Counted from the first letter of the stretch, positions 26,987 through 37,257 are shown. The stretch is 64,000 nt of DNA from DATFVA01 sp963832715 (GCA_963832715.1 CAWHVB010000010.1:124001-188000), one strand, 5' to 3'. A program made the numbers and translations. The notes: generated from the letters alone by a model not told the origin.

Positions 26987-27418
26987 GATTTAAGTTTCTT
27001 GAGAAAGCCTTATTTTTTCGTAATTTAGCTATTATGTTTATTGTATATCACGACTGGTAATAATTACCCTTTTCTTACAAGTTATCTTTTAAGCTCTTCT
27101 TCTGCTATCTTTTTCCGTTCATCTGCCCGGCTTCTGCCCGGCCTCTGCCAAGCCTCTGCCAAGCCTGGAACTACTCATTCATTTTCTTCCTCCAATGATC
27201 CTGAAATATACTTTATAGTGTATTCCGGCTTATAATTTCCCTAATTGATATTTATCCTGTTAAAACACTTAGCTTTAAGTCAGTAAAATTTGAATACCGG
27301 CTTTATTATTCTATTATATATGCGGAAATTAGTTTTTCCCTGATCCACTAACGACCACAGCTCCGGAACATTTCAATACACACCTTCCTAAATTGTTTTT
27401 ATGCAATTATTAAATTAA
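26987..27418. other. Intergenic region between suf operon and polysaccharide genes
   Basis: About 430 bases between the divergent suf promoter and the glycosyltransferase gene. It is AT-rich with no supported ORF. The one striking item is a GC-rich four-copy 11-base repeat at 27123-27166, listed separately. No tRNA-like or riboswitch-like fold was recognised. Confidence 0.5.
27123..27166. repeat. Four tandem 11-base repeats
   Basis: CTGCCCGGCTT, CTGCCCGGCCT, CTGCCAAGCCT and CTGCCAAGCCT in direct succession at 27123, 27134, 27145 and 27156. They are much richer in G and C than the surroundings. Not in a coding frame that I support. Confidence 0.85.
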
Positions 27419-27451
27419 CTTTGGCTTAATTTTTACAATAATCTGATAAAT

Positions 27452-28555
27452 TTGGAAGAACAGAAAACAAACCAAAATAGTCCATCTGAAAGCCAGAATA
27501 CTGATAAAAACAGCGGAAATGATGAATCCGGCGGTAAAAAGAATACAAGATACAACCGGTATTATCGCGGCAGAAGAAAGAATTATACGAAGTACAATCA
27601 CCAGAGGGGTGAATCAAGACAGAGTACATTTAAGAAACTTACTATAATTATTCCCCTTTTCAACGAGGAAGAATCTCTTAATCCGCTCACAAACGAAATA
27701 AGGAAAGCCCTTAAAATTGTTAATATTGGCTTTGAAGTAATTTTTGTCGACGACGGAAGCACTGACAAATCGTTAAATATCATTAAAGAGATCTGCAGGA
27801 CTGATAAAAGATTCAAGTTTATCAGTTTCAGGAAGAATTACGGTAAATCTGCAGCACTTCAAATGGGTTTTAATAATGCTTCCGGGGATGTTGTAATTAC
27901 AATGGACGCCGATCTTCAGGATGATCCTAACGAGATTTATAATCTCGTTAAAAAACTTGAAGAGGGCAATGACCTGGTTTCCGGATGGAAAAAAGTTAGA
28001 CACGATCCATTTATCAAGAAAACTTCATCCAAGTTTTTCAATTTTATAACCCGGATTATAAGCGGCATTAAAATTCATGATTTTAATTGCGGACTAAAAG
28101 CATATAGAAAAGAAGTCACTGACAATATTAAAGTTTATGGTGAACTTCACAGGTATGTTCCGGTATTAGCCGACTGGCAGGGATTCAAGATTACCGAGAT
28201 TCCAGTAAAACATCACCCTCGTCGATATGGTAAAACAAAGTTCGGTATCTCACGTTTCTTCAAAGGTTTTATTGACCTTATTACCGTAATTTTTGCAACG
28301 CGTTATATAAAGCGCCCGATGCATTTTTTTGGTTTTCTTGGTGCTCTCTCTTTTCTTATCGGTCTTGTTGTTAATGGTTACCTGACAGTTCTATGGATAA
28401 TAGGAGAACCTTTGAGCAACCGTCCGATGCTGTTTTTGGGTATGTTATTGATAATTGTAGGCGTTCAGTTTTTCTCTGTAGGACTTCTTGGCGAGATGCT
28501 GGTCAACAATTTTATGAATGAACGGGAATACATCATAAAAGATAAAGAGCTTTAG
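27452..28555 (+). CDS. Family 2 glycosyltransferase (DPM1/GtrB-like) with disordered N-terminus
   Basis: 367 residues from a TTG codon, the only workable start. The first 60 or so residues are a Q/N/S/K/R-rich, probably disordered tail. The GT-A domain starts at TIIIPLFNEEESLNPL and shows VDDGSTDKS and TMDADLQDDPNEI (DxD), then two C-terminal membrane helices (about 285-350), as in polyprenyl-phosphate glycosyltransferases. Such enzymes move a sugar from a nucleotide donor to a lipid carrier at the inner membrane. A TAAATTTG box overlaps the TTG, so the true transcript start is uncertain. First gene of the surface-polysaccharide region. Confidence 0.85.
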   Translation: MEEQKTNQNSPSESQNTDKNSGNDESGGKKNTRYNRYYRGRRKNYTKYNHQRGESRQSTFKKLTIIIPLFNEEESLNPLTNEIRKALKIVNIGFEVIFVDDGSTDKSLNIIKEICRTDKRFKFISFRKNYGKSAALQMGFNNASGDVVITMDADLQDDPNEIYNLVKKLEEGNDLVSGWKKVRHDPFIKKTSSKFFNFITRIISGIKIHDFNCGLKAYRKEVTDNIKVYGELHRYVPVLADWQGFKITEIPVKHHPRRYGKTKFGISRFFKGFIDLITVIFATRYIKRPMHFFGFLGALSFLIGLVVNGYLTVLWIIGEPLSNRPMLFLGMLLIIVGVQFFSVGLLGEMLVNNFMNEREYIIKDKEL

Positions 28556-28618
28556 GTGTGAATTTATTTATAAGTTATTTAATCATTCATAGTTTTTCTC
28601 CCCGTATAATTTAGCCTC

Positions 28619-29429
28619 ATGTATTACGACCCTGTAAAAGATATTTTTGCTTCGTTAATAAAGAAGCATCCTAAGCTCAGATTACTTTTCTATAAAGTTC
28701 TGGATATAATGTTTCTTCGCTCATGGTACTGTACGAAGAGAACTCCGTAATCTCAGAACTCTTTTCAATGAAAAAAAAATAGAAATTTTTGATGCGGGGA
28801 CAGGTTACGGGCAGTATTCTTATTTTATGTCAAAACACCTTAAGCCGGCTGAAATATATGCTGTTGATGTAAAAGAAGAATGGATTAAAGATACCAGGGA
28901 GTTTTTTCAATTAGAAAAAATAAATAACGTCTCCTTTGGAATCGAGGATCTGACAACTATAAATCACGAAAACAGGTTTGATCTCATAGTATGCGTAGAT
29001 GTAATGGAGCATATTGAGGAAGATGTTAAGGTATTCCAAAATTTCTATAAAGCACTTAAACGAGGCGGATATCTTCTCATAAATACCCCTTCAATTTTCG
29101 GCGGGAGTGATGTCCACGATGATTCTGATGAGAGTTTTGTAGGAGAACATGCCAGAGATGGTTATTCGAGTGAGGATCTTGAAGGGAAACTTAAACCCAT
29201 CGGATACTCAGTTTACCGGTCCAGGTATACATATGGTTTTTGGGGGGATAAAGCCTGGCGTCTTGGAATAAAATACCCGATTATGCTTGTGAATATTTCA
29301 AAATTCTTTCTGATATTGCTTCCGTTTTATTTTCTTATCACTTTCCTGTTTACTTTTATAATGATGTTCCTGGATTACTCTTCAAAAAATAAAGTTGGTT
29401 CAGGGATTACTTTTATAGCAAAAAAATAA
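28619..29429 (+). pseudogene. Class I SAM methyltransferase, interrupted by a one-base shift
   Basis: It starts at ATG 28619 (MYYDPVKDIFASLIKKHPKL) and stops in that frame at TAA 28748-28750. The next frame is open from before that point and continues VRRELRNLRTLF, then FDAGTGYGQYSYF (SAM-binding motif I), VDVMEHIEED and RGGYLLINTPS. Deleting one T near 28730 joins the parts in frame into one protein of about 270 residues. Two hydrophobic segments close the C-terminus (FFLILLPFYFLITFLF), suggesting membrane association. The ORF beginning at 28827 alone would lack motif I. The gene sits between a glycosyltransferase and YfhO, so glycan or lipid methylation is plausible. Confidence 0.75.
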
Positions 29430-29457
29430 AAAGAAATTATAATTAACCGGAATCTTA

Positions 29458-32037
29458 ATGGCTAAATCAAAAAAAACTATTCAATCAAAGAAAAATAAAT
29501 CCGAAGGATTCTTTTCGAAGCTCAGCATTGAAGAAGTTCTTCCGCACAAATTTCATGCTTTAGCAGCTATCCTGGTTATAATAATTTTGTTTCTTGCTTT
29601 CCTGAGTCCTCTCTTCTTTGGAGATAAGACCTTTCAATCTGGGGATATCATCTCAAGCAAGAGCATGCATTCCTACATCGAAAATCATGGAGAAGGTTTT
29701 ACTCTCTGGAACCCGTATATTTTCTGCGGAATGCCTGCATACGCCATTGGCACATCTGCCAAATGGTTTAACCTCATGTATGTGGGTATAACTGCCGTCA
29801 GGGATGTATTCTCTGCTCCGTTTTCGAATGATTATGTGAAATGGGTTTTCTACTTAATACTGATGGGTATTACATCCTATTTGTTAATGAAATACCTGAC
29901 CAGCAATTTTATGGTCAGCTTGTTTACTGCAATCAGCACCTCTTTCAGTACAGGCTTGATAGTTTTCTTGTTTATTGGGCACGTTACAAAACTTACCTCG
30001 CTTGCATTTTATCCGCTTTTATTTCTCCTCCTGCTAAGATTAAAAGAGAAAATAAGCATTATCGATTTTCTGCTTCTTGTTATAACTCTTCAGTTATTCA
30101 TTCAGGGCTTCCATGTTCAGATAATTTATTATACTGTTTTATCAGTGGGAATTTATTTCGTTTATTATTTTATTCGTGCCCTGGCTAAAAAAGATAATAT
30201 CCTGAGGAATAATATCCTTAAATCAGCAGGTGTATTTGCTGCCTCCCTGATAATAGCCCTTCTGATTCAATCGGATAGCTTCACGCAGGTTTATGAGTAT
30301 TCTGCCTTTTCAACACGAGGCACAGAAAGTATCACGGATCAGGTAAACGGGAAGCAGCAGGAAAACACTTCCGATTATTACGAGTACCATACCGGTTGGT
30401 CATTCTCACCTGGCGAAGTCATTACATTCATTGTACCTTCATATTTCGGTTTTGGAAACTCTACATATAATGGTCCGCTCACAAATAATCAGCCTGTAGA
30501 TGTAAATACATATTTCGGTCAGATGCCTTTTGTCGACGTAGCGATGTATATGGGGGTACTCGTTTTCTTTCTTGCTTTGTTTGCTGTATTCACAAGATGG
30601 AAGGAACCTTTTGTACAATTTCTTACTATTCTTTCGGTTTTAGCTCTGTTTGTTTCTTTTGGTAAAAACTTTTCTATAATTTTCGATCTGCTTTTTAAGT
30701 ATCTGCCATTCTTTAATAAGTTCCGCGTACCCTCAATGATCCTTGTGTTGGACCAGATGAGTTTTCCGATACTGGCGGGTCTGGGACTAATGAAAATCAT
30801 TTCCCTTAGAAAAGAAAAAGATGTAAAACTGGAAAGTCTGATTAAGAATGCAGCGTACGTTTTTACAGGTATATTTATTCTTGGAGTTCTGTTGAACGGT
30901 GCAATCACTCAATGGTTTACATCCCGTGTGAATGATTATGCTGCATCATTAACAGCATCACGTCCTCAGATGGCTAAACAATATCAGGCTCTGGCTGATT
31001 ATTCTGCAAGTATGTTTCTCAGCGACTTCCTTTTTGCTTTTGCCTTTCTTTCAATTGCTTTCTGGGCTGCAAACTTTTACATAAAAGAAAAGATAAGTAA
31101 AGATTCTCTCATACTATTTGTTATAATTTTATCTTTGATCGATTTATGGAGAATTGATGCGAGAGGTGCAAAGTACACTGATTCCCCGGATATTCAAAAA
31201 ATGTTTGAAAAACCGGATTACGTGCAGGCTATTCAGGAACAGAATGATAAGGAACCCTTCAGAATATTGGATATGAAGCAGGATGGCTCTCCGGGTTCTT
31301 TCAATCAGAATTCAAATTTTAATGCCTATTTTCTGCTCGAAGACTTTTACGGATATTCTGCTATAAAACCAAGAGCATACCAGGATATTATTGATATTGT
31401 AGGGCCAGTCAATAGTGTATTGTGGCGGATGGCGAATGTAAAATATATTGTCACTGAAAAACCGGTACAATTTCCCGGACTGGCACCAATCTACAAGGGT
31501 GATAAAAGTGTTGTGTATCTGAATCAATATGTCCTTCCGAGAATATTCATTGTTGATTCCGTTGAATATAAACCTGAGATTGACATTTTAAAGCAAATTA
31601 AAGCTTCTGCTTTTGACCCATTAAAAAAAGCATATGTAGCTGATCCGCAATTGAAAGTCGAGCCTGCAGATTCAACAACAAGTGTGCATATAACAGAATA
31701 TAAGGACGAGGTTGTTTCTGCTGATGTAAAAGCTTCGGGAAATAATTTTGTGTTTTTCGGCGATACATATATGACAGGGAAGGCTGATTACAAATTATTT
31801 AGTCTGCCCACTGGCTGGAGAGCTTATATAGACAATAATGAAACAAAAATTTATAGAACCAACCACGATTTTATGGGAATTGTTGTGCCAGCCGGTCAGC
31901 ATAACGTAGTTTTCAAATACGCCCCTGAGAGCTTTTATATTTCAAAGTATCTTGCACTCATACTAAGTTCGCTTGTCGTTCTTGGGTTGATCGTTATATT
32001 AGCCGTCAGTAGAAAGAAAGTTTCCGGTAATGCTTGA
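29458..32037 (+). CDS. YfhO family integral membrane protein
   Basis: 859 residues with a lysine-rich N-terminus, then many hydrophobic helices (roughly a dozen) interrupted by an external loop at about residues 285-350. A soluble C-terminal region (about 570-835) follows, then a last helix. NPYIFCGMPAYAIG near residue 82 is typical of the family. YfhO proteins are GT-C-fold relatives linked to glycosylation of lipoteichoic acid or surface glycans in Firmicutes; in Bacteroidota the role is not settled. It precedes a flippase gene by 14 bases, which supports a role in surface-glycan modification. Confidence 0.85.
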   Translation: MAKSKKTIQSKKNKSEGFFSKLSIEEVLPHKFHALAAILVIIILFLAFLSPLFFGDKTFQSGDIISSKSMHSYIENHGEGFTLWNPYIFCGMPAYAIGTSAKWFNLMYVGITAVRDVFSAPFSNDYVKWVFYLILMGITSYLLMKYLTSNFMVSLFTAISTSFSTGLIVFLFIGHVTKLTSLAFYPLLFLLLLRLKEKISIIDFLLLVITLQLFIQGFHVQIIYYTVLSVGIYFVYYFIRALAKKDNILRNNILKSAGVFAASLIIALLIQSDSFTQVYEYSAFSTRGTESITDQVNGKQQENTSDYYEYHTGWSFSPGEVITFIVPSYFGFGNSTYNGPLTNNQPVDVNTYFGQMPFVDVAMYMGVLVFFLALFAVFTRWKEPFVQFLTILSVLALFVSFGKNFSIIFDLLFKYLPFFNKFRVPSMILVLDQMSFPILAGLGLMKIISLRKEKDVKLESLIKNAAYVFTGIFILGVLLNGAITQWFTSRVNDYAASLTASRPQMAKQYQALADYSASMFLSDFLFAFAFLSIAFWAANFYIKEKISKDSLILFVIILSLIDLWRIDARGAKYTDSPDIQKMFEKPDYVQAIQEQNDKEPFRILDMKQDGSPGSFNQNSNFNAYFLLEDFYGYSAIKPRAYQDIIDIVGPVNSVLWRMANVKYIVTEKPVQFPGLAPIYKGDKSVVYLNQYVLPRIFIVDSVEYKPEIDILKQIKASAFDPLKKAYVADPQLKVEPADSTTSVHITEYKDEVVSADVKASGNNFVFFGDTYMTGKADYKLFSLPTGWRAYIDNNETKIYRTNHDFMGIVVPAGQHNVVFKYAPESFYISKYLALILSSLVVLGLIVILAVSRKKVSGNA

Positions 32038-32051
32038 ATCCGGATTGAGTA

Positions 32052-33548
32052 ATGCTCGATAAAATAAAATACTTAGCCAAACATTCTTTTATATACAGCA
32101 TAAGTAATCTTGCAACCAAGGCCTCAGGGGTAATATTACTTCCGATCTATTCAACTTTCTTTTCCGTGAGTGAATTCGGAATTCTCGGTATCCTCGAAGT
32201 CACTATATCTATCTTTACAGAACTTCTAAACTTTGGACTTGGTCAGTCGCTGGTAATGCTTACGAACCATAGTGAGTATGAAAGTAAGAAAAGCAGCATT
32301 TTTTATACTCTGAGCATTGTCTCTATTTTTATTATAATACTTTTTATTGCAGTTGGGGAAGTTACTGTACCCTATTTATCTAAACTTTTCCAGAACCCTT
32401 CGGAATTTTATTTTTACCTGAGACTTGCAGTCTATATTATTTCCCTGAGAGTACTTAACATTTTCTTTTCCAATAAACTTCGTGCAGATGAAAAATCCAT
32501 CTGGTTTACGGCGAGCAGTCTTACCAAGCTTGCGCTAACACTGGGATTTATAATTTATTTCGTAGCCTATAGAAAACTTGGGATTAGCGGAGTGCTTTAT
32601 TCTTACATCCTGAGTGAAGCTGTACTCTTTCTGATCCTTCTCCCACCGATGGTTCGGAGTATGACCAGCAGATTTGAAAGGAACATTATTAGGGTGGCTA
32701 TTAGTTTCGGATTTCCGATGATTTTTACATCTGTAGCAATGCTGATATTGAACGTCAGCGACAGGTATATTCTGAAATACTTTACAAACTATAAGGAGCT
32801 GGGACTATATGATTTAGGTTACCGGGTTTCGGGCGTAGTAAATATGTTTGTAATTATGCCTTTCAACCTGGCTCTAATGCCTTTTGCATACAAGATCTAT
32901 AAGCAGGAGGGAGATAAACGATATTTTTCAAAGTTATTGACCTATCTGACTCTTCTGCTAGTCTGGATAAGTCTGGCATTGTCATTATTCAGCAGCAATA
33001 TCATCAAGATATTTGCATTAAACCCTGAGTACTGGGATGCAGCAAAAGTAATCCCAATAATTGTTTTTTCCTATATATTCTTTGGTATGAGGATAGTAGT
33101 CACCCTGGGAATGCTTCTTACTAAAAACACTAAAGCATTAGCCCTAATAACCCTTTTTGCATCGCTTTTAAATATCGTATTAAATATTATTTTTATTCCG
33201 TTATGGGGAATGATGGCTGCTGCTTACTCAACATTAGTTTCATTCATCTTCCTGTACTGGCTTTCATATATAATCTCCCAGAAATATTACAGTATTCCTT
33301 ATGAAAATATGAAAGTCTTTATTACTGTTTTGATCGGGGCAGTACTTTACATTATCTCATTGACAATTAATTTAAATTACTTTCTTGATATAATTGTTAA
33401 GTTAATACTGATGCTGGTCTTTCCTTTTATTTTGTATTCCCTCAAATTTTTTGAAATACGTGAACTCGAAAGCCTGTCAGGATTTTACAGGAAATGGAAA
33501 AACCCTGCTGCATGGAAAAAGAATTTCAGCATCACCAATAAAAAATAA
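32052..33548 (+). CDS. Oligosaccharide flippase (Wzx/MATE-like)
   Basis: 498 residues and about 14 predicted membrane helices. The N-terminus LAKHSFIYSISNLATKASGV followed by ILLPIYSTFFSVSEFGILGI is typical of polysaccharide biosynthesis proteins of the Wzx/RfbX type, which flip undecaprenyl-linked glycan units across the inner membrane. It follows YfhO closely and precedes methyl- and glycosyltransferases. The undecaprenyl glycan itself cannot be inferred. Confidence 0.9.
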   Translation: MLDKIKYLAKHSFIYSISNLATKASGVILLPIYSTFFSVSEFGILGILEVTISIFTELLNFGLGQSLVMLTNHSEYESKKSSIFYTLSIVSIFIIILFIAVGEVTVPYLSKLFQNPSEFYFYLRLAVYIISLRVLNIFFSNKLRADEKSIWFTASSLTKLALTLGFIIYFVAYRKLGISGVLYSYILSEAVLFLILLPPMVRSMTSRFERNIIRVAISFGFPMIFTSVAMLILNVSDRYILKYFTNYKELGLYDLGYRVSGVVNMFVIMPFNLALMPFAYKIYKQEGDKRYFSKLLTYLTLLLVWISLALSLFSSNIIKIFALNPEYWDAAKVIPIIVFSYIFFGMRIVVTLGMLLTKNTKALALITLFASLLNIVLNIIFIPLWGMMAAAYSTLVSFIFLYWLSYIISQKYYSIPYENMKVFITVLIGAVLYIISLTINLNYFLDIIVKLILMLVFPFILYSLKFFEIRELESLSGFYRKWKNPAAWKKNFSITNKK

Positions 33549-33580
33549 TTATTGCTAATATTATCAGAATGATGTAATCA

Positions 33581-34243
33581 ATGTCAATCAATTTCAAAAA
33601 AAAAATCGTCTTAATCTCTAGTTTGCTTTTAAAACCTGGCCTGGTCAAAACACTACTGGGACAATATCATGAAAGTTATCTAAAAGAAGAAGGATGGTTT
33701 GACTCTTTCGATCTAAAAGAACCCGTGGATAAATTCAGAAATCCTGTACCATGGCTAAGTTATCCTGCGGTCGATTTTCTAAAGGAAAGGCTTTCAAATA
33801 ATCTTAAGGTTTTCGAATTTGGAAGCGGCAATTCCACCTTATTCTATTCAAGAAAGGTATCTAAAATAATTTGTGTCGAACACGACCAGAACTGGTACAA
33901 TAAAATAAAAAATAAACTACCCGAAAATGCTCAAATAATATTTAGAGAATTTCAATTAGATGAACAATACTCGGTTACAGTAAAATTACAAAATCAGAAA
34001 TTTGATATTATTATTGTCGATGGAGTGGATAGAGTCCGATCAATACATAATTCCATAGAAAATTTATCCGGGAAGGGTGTCTTAATACTCGATGATAGTG
34101 AAAGACCGGAATATAGTACGGGTACAAATGAATTATTTGAAAATGGATTTAAGAAACTGGATTTCTGGGGAATTTCAGCTGGTGAGTTATATAAAAAATG
34201 CACGTCCATATTTTATAGGAATAACAACTGCCTGGATATTTGA
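33581..34243 (+). CDS. Class I SAM-dependent methyltransferase-like protein
   Basis: 220 residues. A Rossmann-type SAM site is visible as LKVFEFGSGNSTLFYSRK, with the acidic strand end CVEHDQNW and a DIIIVDGVDR strand. About 75 residues precede the core, including PWLSYPAVDFL. The family is close to surface-glycan methyltransferases found in capsule and O-antigen clusters. It follows the flippase and precedes a glycosyltransferase. Substrate unknown. Confidence 0.75.
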   Translation: MSINFKKKIVLISSLLLKPGLVKTLLGQYHESYLKEEGWFDSFDLKEPVDKFRNPVPWLSYPAVDFLKERLSNNLKVFEFGSGNSTLFYSRKVSKIICVEHDQNWYNKIKNKLPENAQIIFREFQLDEQYSVTVKLQNQKFDIIIVDGVDRVRSIHNSIENLSGKGVLILDDSERPEYSTGTNELFENGFKKLDFWGISAGELYKKCTSIFYRNNNCLDI

Positions 34244-34280
34244 CCAGATAATTGTTTTAAGAAAATTTATTTAACCTTAT

Positions 34281-35195
34281 ATGAATTTAGCTCCAATTGT
34301 ATTATTTGTATATAATCGTCCAAAGCATACTCGACAAACCATCGAATCTTTGAAGAATAATTTATTAGCAAACGAAAGTAGCTTATTTATTTTTTCTGAT
34401 GGACCGAAAACAGAATCTGATTCTAAGAAGATCGATGAAGTCAGATCGTATATCCGTGCTATAAATGGCTTTAATAAACTGGAAATTGAAGAAAGTAAAA
34501 GTAATAAAGGTTTGGCCCGGTCAGTAATTGAGGGTGTTACCAAAATTATCAATATGCATTCAAAAGTGATTGTTCTTGAAGATGATATAGTTTGCTCTTC
34601 AGGTTTCTTGAAGTATATGAATGAAGCACTAAACTATTATGAGAAAAATGAGAAAATATTTTCTGTATCAGGGTACTGCTTTCCTATAAATATCCCGATT
34701 GATTACAAAGGAGATGTTTTTATACTCCCCAGAGCTTCGACCTGGGGCTGGGGTACATGGGCTAATCGCTGGCACAAAGCGGATTGGGATATTAAAGATT
34801 ACAAAGAATTTCTTCATAGTAATTCAATGCAATCAATGTTCAATCTGGGCGGAGAAGATTTGACCCCGATGTTGAAGGCTCAAATGCGGGGTCAACTTGA
34901 TTCATGGGGTATACGATGGACCTATGCGCATTTTAAAAATAATGCATTTTGTTTATACCCGGTAAGCTCCAAAGTCAAAAATATCGGAGCAGATAAATCC
35001 GGAACACATACTGCGCGAACTCAAAAATTTGAAGTATCTCTTGATAATAAATTAAATAGTATAATATTCCCTAAAGAACTTCACCTGGATAACGATATAC
35101 ATAGTAGTCTTTTAAAACTTTTAAAACTAAGTATGCAGAGAAAGATAATCAATTTATTTAGGTATTCTTATTTGTTTAATAGAAAAATGCAATGA
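34281..35195 (+). CDS. GT-A fold glycosyltransferase
   Basis: 304 residues. It begins with LAPIVLFVYNRPKHTRQTIE, a family 2-like start. LFIFSDGPK and VIVLEDDIVCSSGF (acidic donor/metal site) follow, then PRASTWGWGTWANRW, a motif common in glycosyltransferases of Bacteroidota surface clusters. No membrane helix, so probably cytoplasmic. The stop overlaps the next gene by four bases (ATGA). Donor and acceptor sugars unknown. Confidence 0.82.
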   Translation: MNLAPIVLFVYNRPKHTRQTIESLKNNLLANESSLFIFSDGPKTESDSKKIDEVRSYIRAINGFNKLEIEESKSNKGLARSVIEGVTKIINMHSKVIVLEDDIVCSSGFLKYMNEALNYYEKNEKIFSVSGYCFPINIPIDYKGDVFILPRASTWGWGTWANRWHKADWDIKDYKEFLHSNSMQSMFNLGGEDLTPMLKAQMRGQLDSWGIRWTYAHFKNNAFCLYPVSSKVKNIGADKSGTHTARTQKFEVSLDNKLNSIIFPKELHLDNDIHSSLLKLLKLSMQRKIINLFRYSYLFNRKMQ

Positions 35196-36002
35196 AGTTA
35201 CTATTTAAAATAATTTTTAAAGGAATTTATCTTTTCTTAAAGTTTCCCAATCAACGGAGATTCATCTGGTTGGTTTTCCGATATGGTGATGTTGCCAGAT
35301 TCAAGTTAAAAACAATCAGGATAAATGATTTTACTATCCTTGTGACTGACTGTCTGTCATTTCTCTGGCAATACAAAGAAATATTTGTGGAAGAATCATA
35401 TAAATTTAAATCAAAAAAGCGAGACTCAACAATAATAGACTGCGGTGCTAACATTGGACTTGATCTCTTATATTATAAAATACATTATCCTGATTCAAAA
35501 ATAATAGCTTTTGAAGCAAATCCTGATATCAGCAGGATTCTTCAGCAGAATATTAAATATTAATCAATTAAAAAACGTTGAAGTGCATAATAAAGCAGTT
35601 TGGATAAATGAGGGGGGAGTTGAAATATCAGTAGGACTTGCCGATAATTCTTCGATATTTGGTTTGGGGCAAAAGATCAAAATACCATCGGTTAATTTAA
35701 AATCTATACTTGAGGATGAATCAAATATTGATTTTCTTAAAATTGATATTGAAGGAGCAGAAAAAGATGTACTAAATAGCTGTGGTAGTCTTATAAGAAA
35801 GGTCTCCAATATTTTTATTGAATATCATTCCTTTATAGATAAAAAGCAAGAGTTGGATGATATACTTATGATCTTATCTCAGAACGACTTCCGTTACTTT
35901 ATTAAACCCGTCAACGATAGATTACAGCCTTTTTTAAATAAAACAAATAAAAACTCCCCTGAATTTGATCTTCAGTTAAACATTTATGCTTATAAGGAAT
36001 AG
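35192..36002 (+). pseudogene. FkbM family methyltransferase, interrupted by a one-base shift
   Basis: The first frame (35192-35563, 123 residues) ends at TAA right after IIAFEANPDISRILQQNIKY. The next frame continues NQLKNVEVHNKAVWINEGG, then FLKIDIEGAEKDVL (the FkbM signature) and FIEYHSF, up to TAG at 36002. Removing one T at 35560/35561 gives a complete FkbM protein of about 270 residues, with DCGANIGLDLLYY as the SAM motif in the first part. FkbM enzymes O-methylate sugars or polyketides; here a glycan is likely. An independent second ORF starting at 35511 is not credible because it would lack the SAM site. Confidence 0.75.
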
Positions 36003-36003
36003 T

Positions 36004-37257
36004 ATGAATATTTTGCATATTTCTACATCCGATAGCATAGGGGGAGCAGCCAGAGCTTGCGTAAACATAAGCGATGCATTAAACTCAATCGGTGTAATTT
36101 CGACTATTCTTGTCCAACAAAAGAAAACAAAAAATGAATCGGTAAAGGAAGTAAGCACACACTTTAAAACCGGTTCGAGAATAATAATGGATTATTTTTT
36201 AATGAAGTCCCTTTCAAAGAGTAGAAGGGGGAGATTTACTTTTCCATTTGTGGGCACTGAGATATATACCCAAGATATAATGGCAAAGGCAGATATTATA
36301 AATCTGCATTGGGTAAATGGCGGCTTTTTATCATTAATGTCTCTTGAAAATATATTTGCACTAAATAAACCTGTTGTCTGGACTTTCCACGACATGTGGG
36401 TATTTACAGGAGGGTGTCATTATACAGGTGGATGCACTAATTTTTTAACGATATGCAAAGATTGTCCCGCATTAATTTTTAGCGGTAAACATGATCTATC
36501 AAATCGAATATTTAGATTAAAAGAAAAATTATTCAGGGGAAATAAATTCTCCGTAATAACCTGCAGCAATTGGCTGGCTAAAGAATCGGAACGAAGCCAT
36601 CTTCTGCATGGATTTGACATAACTGTGGTTCCGAATCCTATCGATACCTCAGTTTTTCATCCCTTTCCCGCGGAGGATGCGAAGAAAGCATTAAAATTGT
36701 CAAAGGACAAAATTGTCTTTTTGTTCAGCGCTTTCACTGTTTCTGAAGTCAGAAAGGGTTTTAATTATTTTAAGGAGGCATTGCTGAAACTCAGTCAATT
36801 GAAACCTGAACTAAGAGATTTGATAGAAATTGTTGTTCTTGGATCATCGAATAAAAATGACTTCAACGAAATACCATTTGAAGTAACGTTCACGGGTAGG
36901 CTGGATGATATTAATAAACTTGTTTTATTCTATTCAGCTGCGGACTTGTTTATTGCTCCCTCTGTTCAGGAAAATCTATCAAATACAGTTATGGAATCTT
37001 TAGCCTGCGGCACACCTGTTTTAGCCTTTAATATTGGTGGTATGCCCGATATGATAGAGAATTCGGTGAACGGGTTTTTAGTAGATAATATTAGTGCTTA
37101 TGAATTATCGAAGGGAATGCAAAGATTTATTGAGATGGATATAATTTCCAGAAAAAGGTTAAGAGAACATGCCCGCAAGAAAGTGATGGATCATTTCTCC
37201 CCTGCACGGATTGCAGATCAATATACGAGTGTATATAAAAAGTTAATGAATGCCTAA
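36004..37257 (+). CDS. Family 4 glycosyltransferase
   Basis: 417 residues from the ATG at 36004, one base after the preceding stop; an earlier in-frame ATG at 35986 lies inside the upstream gene. GT-B fold: N-terminal MNILHISTSDSIGGAARACV, the family hinge VVPNPIDTSVFHP, then the C-terminal donor domain with FIAPSVQENLSNTVMESLAC and GTPVLAFNIGGMPD (the E-x7-E region). Cysteine-rich HYTGGCTNFLTICKDCP in the middle is shared by many WcaC-like enzymes. Its 3' end overlaps the convergent gene by 15 bases. Confidence 0.9.
   Translation: MNILHISTSDSIGGAARACVNISDALNSIGVISTILVQQKKTKNESVKEVSTHFKTGSRIIMDYFLMKSLSKSRRGRFTFPFVGTEIYTQDIMAKADIINLHWVNGGFLSLMSLENIFALNKPVVWTFHDMWVFTGGCHYTGGCTNFLTICKDCPALIFSGKHDLSNRIFRLKEKLFRGNKFSVITCSNWLAKESERSHLLHGFDITVVPNPIDTSVFHPFPAEDAKKALKLSKDKIVFLFSAFTVSEVRKGFNYFKEALLKLSQLKPELRDLIEIVVLGSSNKNDFNEIPFEVTFTGRLDDINKLVLFYSAADLFIAPSVQENLSNTVMESLACGTPVLAFNIGGMPDMIENSVNGFLVDNISAYELSKGMQRFIEMDIISRKRLREHARKKVMDHFSPARIADQYTSVYKKLMNA

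Noticed and set aside
27123..27166. 11-base repeats as a CRISPR fragment
   Set aside because: Units are contiguous with no spacers and far too short.
28827..29429. Methyltransferase starting at 28827
   Set aside because: The SAM-binding motif lies before this ATG in the same frame, so the real gene starts upstream at 28619 in another frame.
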